A DNA stretch of 64,000 bases from Actinopolymorpha cephalotaxi (GTDB taxonomy: Bacteria > Actinomycetota > Actinomycetes > Propionibacteriales > Actinopolymorphaceae): assembly GCF_013408535.1 (NCBI RefSeq), contig NZ_JACBZA010000001.1:806001-870000 (forward strand), read 5' to 3'. Of this stretch, positions 22,542 through 28,083 are shown one piece after another. Position numbers and translations under genes: made by a program. The notes below the pieces were generated by a model that did no database searches, was not told where the DNA came from, and saw only the letters and a program-made list of their open reading frames with translations. How positions within the stretch are numbered: position 1 is the stretch's first letter; every line of letters begins with the position of its first letter.

Positions 22542-22985
22542 TCAGCTCGCGCAGCACCCACCGGTGGGAGCGACCGGCTCGACGGCCAGGTCGGCCGTCG
22601 TCCTGCCCTCAAGCTCGGCTCCGGCGTCGGCGAGAACGACGTAGTTCTCCCAGCGCTGCCCGTCCGGGCCGGTGACCCAGTGCTTGTCCTGCCGGGCGTA
22701 GCAACACACGACGTCGCCTTCGGTGTCCAGGCGCAGGCCCGCGGCCTCGAGCCGGTTGGCCTGCTCCTCGACCTCCTCCATCGACTCCCGCTCGACGCCG
22801 AGGTGGTTCAGGGTGCCGGTCGCTTCGGGGTTCTCGAACAGCACCAGCTTCAGCGGCGGGTTGTCGACCGCGAAGTTGGCATAACCGGGACGGCGCTTGG
22901 CCGGCTCGGTGTCGAACAGGGTGGAGTAGAACGTCACGGCCGCGTCGATGTCCTTGACATTGAGGGCCAGCTGAAGACGGGACAT
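22542..22985 (-). CDS. arsI: ArsI/CadI glyoxalase-fold metalloenzyme
   Basis: A 147-residue VOC-fold protein. The ArsI branch splits the C-As bond of trivalent organoarsenicals such as methylarsenite; CadI is the cadmium-induced relative. Visible ligands: Gln5, His61 (LNHLGV), Glu113 (RWENYVV) for Fe(II), and the vicinal pair Cys94-Cys95 (DVVCCYAR) that binds As(III). It ends GGCCAS. ATG 22985 has a perfect AGGAGG-type site. It is followed, 50 bases upstream on the same strand, by a small Cys-tailed gene and is divergent from a second arsR. Which substrate is used is inferred from the arsenic setting. Confidence 0.85.
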   Translation of the reverse strand: MSRLQLALNVKDIDAAVTFYSTLFDTEPAKRRPGYANFAVDNPPLKLVLFENPEATGTLNHLGVERESMEEVEEQANRLEAAGLRLDTEGDVVCCYARQDKHWVTGPDGQRWENYVVLADAGAELEGRTTADLAVEPVAPTGGCCAS

Positions 22986-23035
22986 GGTTCCTCCTGATGA
23001 GGTCGGCAAGGTCGGGTTGGTGAACGTCTGTGGCG

Positions 23036-23239
23036 TCAGCAGCAGGGAACGGGGCACGCTCCGGCTGTCGAGGCCCGGTGCCGGTGAGCTGTCACGGCCT
23101 GCAGGAGGCTGCTCGACAGCCCGGCGAACCGGGAGCCGCCGGAACGGGTGAGGTGTGCCGCCCGGTCCTGTGCCCGCGCGGTGCGGAGCAGGTCGTCCCG
23201 GTGCGCACGCGCCACGGCTTCGATCAGGATGGGGTGCAT
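23036..23239 (-). CDS. Small protein with Cys-Cys tail, metal cluster
   Basis: A 67-residue basic protein starting MHPILIEAVARAHRDD and ending ACPVPCC. A good AGGAGAAGG site precedes ATG 23239. The N-terminal helix resembles small uncharacterised actinobacterial proteins often starting MHP. Three C-terminal cysteines could bind As(III) or another thiophilic metal, but that is only inference. It is probably co-transcribed with arsI. Confidence 0.6.
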   Translation of the reverse strand: MHPILIEAVARAHRDDLLRTARAQDRAAHLTRSGGSRFAGLSSSLLQAVTAHRHRASTAGACPVPCC

Positions 23240-23282
23240 GAGCCTTCTCCTTCGGTTGGCACCGGGCCTTCCCGGCGCCACG

Positions 23283-23391
23283 AGATAGATACTGGTCGAT
23301 GTGAAGCGCATTGACAAGTGTCTATCTGAACTTTCCTGCCGGCTGTCCCGCGCCCCGAGCCGACCTTGAGCTGATAGACGGTCACCTATCT
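23283..23391. promoter_or_regulatory. GATAGA/TCTATC half-sites, probable second ArsR operators
   Basis: Inverted arms AGATAGATACT (23283-23293) and AGTGTCTATCT (23317-23327), then GATAG and CTATC around 23373-23390, fill the divergent region between the small Cys-tailed gene and arsR2. The repeated half-site suggests one regulator binding twice and controlling both directions. Confidence 0.55.
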
Positions 23392-23409
23392 CGTGGCACT
23401 ATGGGGTCC

Positions 23410-23778
23410 ATGCCGAAGCCGCTGCCCCTGATCCAGCCCGTGCCGAACGCGGAGGCGTGCTGCGCGCCGCTCACCGAGGCGCCGCTGACCGCCGAGCAGG
23501 CCGAGGAACTCGCGGTACGGCTGAAGGCGATCGCGGACCCGACCCGGCTCCGGCTGCTGTCCCTGATGCTGGCGAGCCCGGACATGCAGGCATGTACCTG
23601 CGATCTCACCGAGCCGCTCGGGCTGACCCAGCCGACCATCACCCACCACCTGCGCAAGCTCGCGGCGGCGGGCCTGGTCGTCCCCGAACGCCGGGTCGGC
23701 AACTTCACCTATTACCGCGTCGTGGGCGAGGCCCTGGCCGGCCTCGCCGCCATCCTCGCCCCGGTCACCGCCGCCTGA
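23410..23778 (+). CDS. ArsR/SmtB family metalloregulator (second copy)
   Basis: A 122-residue winged-helix repressor. Cysteines occur at the N-terminus (EACCAPL) and in the helix motif QACTCDLTEPLG; the recognition helix is LTQPTITHHLRKL and the wing VGNFTYYRVV. This is the CmtR/ArsR group sensing As(III), Cd(II) or Pb(II). ATG 23410 has GGGG upstream; ATG 23401 would add three residues. It is divergent from the small protein and arsI, which it likely represses. A decayed copy of its last 27 codons lies at 24944-25027. Confidence 0.88.
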   Translation: MPKPLPLIQPVPNAEACCAPLTEAPLTAEQAEELAVRLKAIADPTRLRLLSLMLASPDMQACTCDLTEPLGLTQPTITHHLRKLAAAGLVVPERRVGNFTYYRVVGEALAGLAAILAPVTAA

Positions 23779-23808
23779 CGTGCGAAGGGCGAAGCCCCCG
23801 GAGATCCG

Positions 23809-24402
23809 TCAGCCTTTCCCTTGAAGTTCCTTCTCCCAGGCCGTGAACCGCGCCCGCATCGCTGCGATTCGCGATTCGCCAGCCACGTAAGCCGTGAACT
23901 CACGATCGGGGACGCGATGCAGGTACGAGAGAGACTGGGCGAACATGGCCGGGCTGAACCCCGGGTTGTGTTCTGCGGCAACGGACAACAGCTGCTCTTT
24001 CGAGTAGCGACCGCTGGCCAGGATGGCGTCTACGTCGAGAAAGTCTCGCGGCGCCCAGCGGTTGTACAGCGCGTCCATCTTGCCTGCGGCGGCGTCGTCT
24101 GGGTGTAGAACGGGGCCGATTTCCATTAGTACAGGCGAGCGTGCACGCCAGAACACTCCGAGGTCGACCATGCAAGTGCGTCCCTGAGCGTCGATCACTT
24201 GCATCTGCACCAAGTCGTCGGAGCGTCGGCGGAAGACGACCTCGAACCCCTCGCGACGATATGAGTCCATCACCTCGTCGGCTACCTCGCCTGGGCTGCC
24301 ACGGCGCGTGCTGAACAGGTCGATGTCCTCGGAAGGGCGAGTTCCCATGTGGTGCAGTTCGATCGCATGTCCGCCGCCGAGCACGAACCCGCGGTCACAC
24401 AC
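23809..24402 (-). CDS. AbiEii/AbiGii-type nucleotidyltransferase toxin, 5' end shifted
   Basis: A 197-residue nucleotidyltransferase-fold protein. The catalytic motifs are VLGGGHAIELHH and TRPSEDIDLF. AbiEii toxins act as GTP-dependent or RNA-directed nucleotidyltransferases in abortive infection. The natural start seems to be ATG 24442, which overlaps the partner gene stop (TGATG) and reads MDPLQERLAHIALRV, but the frame hits a stop at a GTGTGTG run (24397-24403). Two more bases there would restore a continuous protein. Translation could restart at GTG 24402, losing 16 residues before the catalytic core. So the gene may be a pseudogene, slippage-controlled, or affected by a sequencing error. 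Confidence 0.7.
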   Translation of the reverse strand: MCDRGFVLGGGHAIELHHMGTRPSEDIDLFSTRRGSPGEVADEVMDSYRREGFEVVFRRRSDDLVQMQVIDAQGRTCMVDLGVFWRARSPVLMEIGPVLHPDDAAAGKMDALYNRWAPRDFLDVDAILASGRYSKEQLLSVAAEHNPGFSPAMFAQSLSYLHRVPDREFTAYVAGESRIAAMRARFTAWEKELQGKG

Positions 24403-24441
24403 GCAGCGCGATGTGCGCGAGGCGTTCCTGCAGCGGATCCA

Positions 24442-24768
24442 TCAGGCGGCGCGGCGAAGATCGGGGAAGCGCCCTTCCCACAGAGCCTGAACTCGCCGGG
24501 CGGGCAGGATGTCGTTCCAGTTGCTGCGGAGAAGGCTCGCATTGAGATAGTGCCGGAAGTCGTCCTCACGGCCTTCTTCAAGGATGATCTTGTAGGCCGC
24601 TGCGCGGTCATAGTCGTCATCAAGGTCGAATCGGCGTCGGCCGCTCCAGGCAAGGTGCTGAGGCAGGTCCAGGAAGCCATGATCTGGTCCGCGGAGTTCC
24701 TCAAGTGACTCCGTGACAGCGTACGGGCGTACCTCCGCGTACGAAAACGGCTGATCCTTGCTGCTCAT
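24442..24768 (-). CDS. Partner of the AbiEii-like toxin, putative antitoxin
   Basis: A 108-residue acidic/aromatic protein (MSSKDQPFSYAEVRPYAV start, ending GRFPDLRRAA). I do not recognise a helix-turn-helix. It precedes the nucleotidyltransferase gene with a TGATG overlap, the usual coupling of antitoxin and toxin, so I infer a partner role. A decayed copy of its N-terminal 30 codons and upstream DNA lies at 25125-25250. Confidence 0.65.
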   Translation of the reverse strand: MSSKDQPFSYAEVRPYAVTESLEELRGPDHGFLDLPQHLAWSGRRRFDLDDDYDRAAAYKIILEEGREDDFRHYLNASLLRSNWNDILPARRVQALWEGRFPDLRRAA

Positions 24769-24847
24769 GAACCAAGTGTGCCCGATCGACAGTTGAGCCG
24801 CGCCGACCCGCGCCGTAGGGCGCGAGTCCGACCGTGATCACGGTGGC

Positions 24848-24952
24848 TCATCCGCCGCACAGCACCGCAAGGTCCTCCGGATCCGAGGTGAGGATTGTGG
24901 CGGGCCCCGTGGCGGCGAGGGCGGTGGCGGCGAGCAGAGCGTCGTCGGCAAC
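24848..24952 (-). pseudogene. C-terminal remnant of a PIN-domain (VapC-like) toxin
   Basis: Minus-strand codons read VADDALLAATALAATGPA then ILTSDPEDLAVLCGG and a stop at 24848. The DALLAATAL and LTSDPEDL blocks are the typical end of PIN-domain RNases. Nothing recognisable precedes them; the frame runs straight into antisense of the arsR remnant. Confidence 0.6.
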
Positions 24953-25027
24953 GTCACCTACTACCGGGCGGTGAGCGACGCGCTGAGCGGTCTCGCCGGC
25001 ATCCTCGCCCCGGTCACCGTCGCCTGA
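24944..25027 (+). pseudogene. C-terminal remnant of an ArsR family gene
   Basis: Codons 24944-25027 read VGNVTYYRAVSDALSGLAG then ILAPVTVA and stop, against VGNFTYYRVVGEALAGLAA and ILAPVTAA in the intact arsR at 23410-23778. DNA identity is roughly four in five. No upstream part remains. Confidence 0.7.
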
Positions 25028-25124
25028 TCGTCTCCAGGGGATTGTGCAGGGGCGTGGTACTGCTCGTCCTGTCGGATACGCCGATTTCGTCAAGGCGTGA
25101 TTGACAGTGGTCCCGGCCACCGTG

Positions 25125-25250
25125 GCCAGGAGGCCATGAGTCGGGCCGCGGAATTTTCCAACGACTCCGCGACCGCGTTCGGGCGAACGTCCGCGTACAA
25201 GAACGGCTGGTCCTTGCGGCTGCTCAGGGAACCCAGTGTGCCCGATCCAC
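25125..25250 (-). pseudogene. Decayed copy of the putative antitoxin gene start
   Basis: Minus-strand codons SLSSRKDQPFLYADVRPNAV and AESLE match MSSKDQPFSYAEVRPYAV and TESLE of the gene at 24442-24768. The similarity continues into the upstream flank (shared GTGCCCGATC). No ATG is kept in place and the frame departs after about 30 codons. Confidence 0.65.
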
Positions 25251-25292
25251 GCTCAGTGCAGCGGGAACCACCCCAGCGAGTGGTGCCGCCCG

Positions 25293-25487
25293 TCAATCGG
25301 GGACGTTCGCCGGAACGTCCCGGTCAGACGTGAGGAATCGGACCAGGAGAGCCCGCAGGGTGAGCTTGCGTTTCTCACGGTTGCGGCGCCGGGACCGGCG
25401 TGCCTCGGCCGCCTGCCGGTGTGCCCGGCCGGCGTCGAGGCGTGCCTGTATCCGCGCTCTGGCGAGATCTTCGTGGAGACGATTCAT
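25293..25487 (-). CDS. Small basic protein, actinobacterial type
   Basis: A 64-residue Arg-rich protein (MNRLHEDLARARIQARLDAG start). It is mostly one amphipathic helix, followed by a basic RRSRRRNREKRK stretch. ATG 25487 has a GAGGAGCG site. Similar tiny basic proteins are common in actinobacteria but have no known function. Confidence 0.6.
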   Translation of the reverse strand: MNRLHEDLARARIQARLDAGRAHRQAAEARRSRRRNREKRKLTLRALLVRFLTSDRDVPANVPD

Positions 25488-25608
25488 GGTGGCGCTCCTC
25501 GTACCGGCCGTGCCGGTGGGTGGGTCGCACATCGGGTGACGGAGATCTGCCGGACGTCCTGTCCCAAGGCAGGTGCTCCGGCGTCGGGTGCGTGCTCGCC
25601 CGGGCTGG

Positions 25609-26160
25609 TCAGGCGTTGGGTGCAGGCTCGGGCCGGCGTCGGAACAGGTGCAGGGCGTGTCCGTGTGAGCGTGCGTGGCGGGCGCCGCCGATCCACAGGT
25701 AGGCCGGACGGACCAGTGGTGATCCGAGCGCAAGAAAGACGAACGCGGCGCGGATGCTGTTCGGGGAGAGCTGGTGGACGATCATGAAACGGCCCACGTC
25801 ACGCGAGAACCAGGTCGTGACCGCGTAGACCGGCAGGATCTTGAGCCCGCTGACGATGCTCCACGCGAGCGCGTACCGCCACCCGGCCTCGGTGCGTGGC
25901 TGTCGGTCGGCGGGGTCGGTGCGAAACGTCATCAGCCGGCAGGCTCCGTAGCCCAGGCCGAGACCGAGTGCGAGCGCGGCAGCCTCGAGGAGGAGCCCCC
26001 ACGGGGAGGTGTCCATTCCTCTGAAGAAGAACGGCACCGCGACGAGCGCGCTGACGGCGGGGCGCAGCACCCGGAACCAGCGAATCCTCCGTACGCCGAG
26101 GTCGCTTTCGAGTGTGATCGCGAGGATCAGAAGGTTCAGCACGAGGAACGTCAGCTCCAT
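25609..26160 (-). CDS. Integral membrane protein of unknown function
   Basis: A 183-residue protein with about five hydrophobic segments, the first at the very N-terminus (MELTFLVLNLLILAITLES). The cytoplasmic end is Arg/His-rich. I do not recognise the family. It is divergent from a TetR gene with a palindrome between, so it is probably the repressor target. GTG codons just upstream are alternative starts. Confidence 0.65.
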   Translation of the reverse strand: MELTFLVLNLLILAITLESDLGVRRIRWFRVLRPAVSALVAVPFFFRGMDTSPWGLLLEAAALALGLGLGYGACRLMTFRTDPADRQPRTEAGWRYALAWSIVSGLKILPVYAVTTWFSRDVGRFMIVHQLSPNSIRAAFVFLALGSPLVRPAYLWIGGARHARSHGHALHLFRRRPEPAPNA

Positions 26161-26181
26161 GACCACGGTCCTAACTTCAAA

Positions 26182-26203
26182 GTGTAGACTTGCGAGTATA
26201 CAC
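26182..26203. promoter_or_regulatory. Probable TetR operator
   Basis: GTGTA (26182-26186) and TACAC (26199-26203) form an inverted repeat in an AT-rich stretch within the 66-base gap between the divergent membrane gene and tetR. Confidence 0.5.
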
Positions 26204-26226
26204 ATAGAGTTCACAGACTGAGCGGC

Positions 26227-26820
26227 ATGGTTCACGAGCGGTCTCCGGAGAGACGGAAGCTGATGCGGCGCACAGACCGCCGCGCACAGATCCTGGCCAG
26301 CGCCGTTCCGGTGTTCGCACGGCACGGGTTCCGCGACGCATCCCTGGACGACATCGCCGCCGAGGCGGGCATCACGCGTGCGGTGGTGTACCGACACTTC
26401 GACTCGAAGGAAGAGCTCTACCGAGCCGTCCTCGACGCCGCGCGGGCCGCGATCCGCGACGAACTCCAGGCCGACCGACAGGTCGGGCCGGACTCGGTGA
26501 CCGCGCTGATCCACGCCGCCGGCCGGGACCCGGACCGGTTCCGCCTGCTGTTCGGCCGCGCCCGCCACGAACCCGACTTCGCCGGCTACTACGAAGAGTT
26601 CGCCGAGGCCAGCGCCAACTACGTGCTCGACGCACTGCCCGACGGCTACAACGTGCCGCGGGTCACCCAGTTCGTTGCCCACCTGACCACTCGGCAACTG
26701 TTCGAAGCGATCCTGTTGTGGCTCGACCAGGACCAACCGGCAACGCCGGAAGCCCTCGCTGGGGCGATCCGTGGCGCGGCTGCCGCACTCACGGCTGCGC
26801 TCAGCCGCCCCGCCCGCTGA
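26227..26820 (+). CDS. TetR family transcriptional regulator
   Basis: A 197-residue repressor: N-terminal helix-turn-helix (residues 15-65, with DASLDDIAAEAGITRAVVYR) and a helical ligand-binding domain. ATG 26227 or the downstream ATG (MRRTDRRAQ) could be used; no strong ribosome binding site decides. It is divergent from the membrane protein gene and likely represses it through the GTGTA-N12-TACAC palindrome. Confidence 0.85.
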   Translation: MVHERSPERRKLMRRTDRRAQILASAVPVFARHGFRDASLDDIAAEAGITRAVVYRHFDSKEELYRAVLDAARAAIRDELQADRQVGPDSVTALIHAAGRDPDRFRLLFGRARHEPDFAGYYEEFAEASANYVLDALPDGYNVPRVTQFVAHLTTRQLFEAILLWLDQDQPATPEALAGAIRGAAAALTAALSRPAR

Positions 26821-26967
26821 ACCCGCTCACCGCCCAGTGGGTGCATGGCCGGATCCGCCGGCGCCTCGGCAGGCGGATGTGGAAAGAGCGCGTAGCAAAG
26901 GGCTTTCATCAGCGAGGATGTGCAGTCGCCGCGGCTCAGGAGGCCGATCAGCCTGGGTGAGGAAGTG

Positions 26968-27039
26968 CGCCCCCGGTAGGATTCGAACCTACGCACACGG
27001 CTCCGGAGGCCGTTGCTCTATCCCCTGAGCTACGGGGGC
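26968..27039 (-). tRNA. tRNA-Arg (anticodon CCG)
   Basis: Read on the minus strand, the acceptor arms GCCCCCG/CGGGGGC pair; the D arm has GCTCAGGGGATAGAGC; the anticodon stem ACGGC/GCCGT encloses CTCCGGA with anticodon CCG (codon CGG); the T arm is GTAGGTTCGAATCCTAC. CCA is not encoded. It lies 49 bases from nrtL, on the opposite strand. Confidence 0.95.
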
Positions 27040-27076
27040 TCGGGGCGGAGACAGATTAGCAGGGTCCTCCGGTGGC

Positions 27077-27082
27077 TACGCT
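27077..27082 (+). promoter_or_regulatory. -10-like box before nrtL
   Basis: TACGCT fits TANNNT and ends 6 bases before GTG 27089; with no Shine-Dalgarno sequence this suggests a leaderless transcript. The -35 region is poor. Confidence 0.4.
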
Positions 27083-27088
27083 GGCGCG

Positions 27089-27838
27089 GTGCTTCCCGAC
27101 CGGTTGGCCGACCAGATCGGCAGTGTTCTCCGCGCCCTCGTACGGTCCGGACACCTTCCGTCGACCACCAGGATCCCTGGCGAGATCCGGGTCGAGCGGC
27201 CGTTCCGGAACGCCCGCGGAGACTACGCCAGCCCCGTCGCGTTGCGACTTCCCGGAGCCTCCGGCAGCACGCCGGAGGAGGTGGCCCGGCTGGTCGCCGC
27301 CGGGCTCGAGGAGTGCCCGGAGACAGCCGGCGCCGGGGCTGATGGCGGGTTCGTGAACGTCGTCGTCACCGACGCGGCGCTGGCCGAGACCGTCCGCGAG
27401 GTCGTCGCCGCCGGTCCGGCGTACGGCGAACATCCGGTGATCCTTGCGCCGCCGGAGGGTGAACTCGGCCACCGGGCGCGGTTCGCCCACGCCCGGCTCG
27501 CCGGGTTGCTCCGCGCCGGTGTGGCGCTGGACGTTCCGTACGCCCCGGACCGGCTCGACGCCGCCGTCCTCGCGGACCCCTCGGTTCGCCGCCTGGTGTG
27601 TGCCCTGGCCGAGCTTCCCCGGGTGGCGGCGCGGGAGAACCCACGTGCCCTTCACTCCTACCTCAGCGAGATCCTTTCCTGGGTTGAGGAATTCGAGGTT
27701 TCGGTCCCGGTGCTCCCACGCGGCGACGAGCCCTCCACGCCGGCCCACGGCACCCGGCTCGTCCTGGTGGACGCCGCCCGGATCGTCCTGGCGAGCGTGT
27801 TGGCGCGTTACGGCCTGGACGCCCCCGACCGGCTGTGA
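27089..27838 (+). CDS. nrtL: ArgS-related anticodon-binding protein NrtL
   Basis: A 249-residue protein that joins the N-terminal Add-1-like domain of arginyl-tRNA synthetase (ERPFRNARGDYASPVALRL) directly to its DALR anticodon-binding domain (HSYLSEILSWVEEF, then RLVLVDAARIVLASVLARYG). The catalytic Rossmann domain with HIGH and KMSKR is missing, so it cannot charge tRNA but may bind tRNA-Arg. It is adjacent to tRNA-Arg(CCG) and upstream of the lysA-hom-thr region, as in other actinobacteria. GTG 27089 lacks a Shine-Dalgarno sequence and has a TACGCT box 6 bases before it. Confidence 0.82.
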   Translation: MLPDRLADQIGSVLRALVRSGHLPSTTRIPGEIRVERPFRNARGDYASPVALRLPGASGSTPEEVARLVAAGLEECPETAGAGADGGFVNVVVTDAALAETVREVVAAGPAYGEHPVILAPPEGELGHRARFAHARLAGLLRAGVALDVPYAPDRLDAAVLADPSVRRLVCALAELPRVAARENPRALHSYLSEILSWVEEFEVSVPVLPRGDEPSTPAHGTRLVLVDAARIVLASVLARYGLDAPDRL

Positions 27839-28005
27839 GGTCCGATCCGCGGCTTCGCCGTCCGACGCCCGTGGCAGCCGGCCGGACTCGGCTGAACACC
27901 ACGCGAACCCGGCCCGAACCCCGTACCAACGCGTTCTGAACCGGCCTGGGTGAAGCTGCCGCGGCGCGCTTGCCGGGCCACCCCGAATCCGGCCCACAGC
28001 CGCTG

Positions 28006-28031
28006 TCCGTCGATATTCTGCAGCCGACGGA
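28006..28031 (+). promoter_or_regulatory. Inverted repeat around a -10-like box
   Basis: TCCGTCG (28006-28012) and CGACGGA (28025-28031) are perfect inverted arms; the spacer contains TATTCT (28014-28019), a good TANNNT -10. It sits about 55 bases before the glycosyltransferase gene and could be an operated promoter or a leader hairpin. Confidence 0.4.
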
Positions 28032-28083
28032 GCACGTTGCCTGCGCCCGAGTACGAACGACCCCGGGGGATTGTGGACGTTCC

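Larger units (their letters stand above)
24769..25292. other. Patch of gene remnants
   Basis: No intact gene. The stretch contains a PIN-domain C-terminal remnant, an arsR2 C-terminal remnant and a copy of the start of the putative antitoxin gene with its flank, joined abruptly. It looks like a decayed duplication or recombination scar. Confidence 0.65.

Noticed and set aside
24848-25120. Complete 90-codon PIN gene
   Set aside because: Only the last ~34 codons match; the rest is antisense of an arsR remnant.
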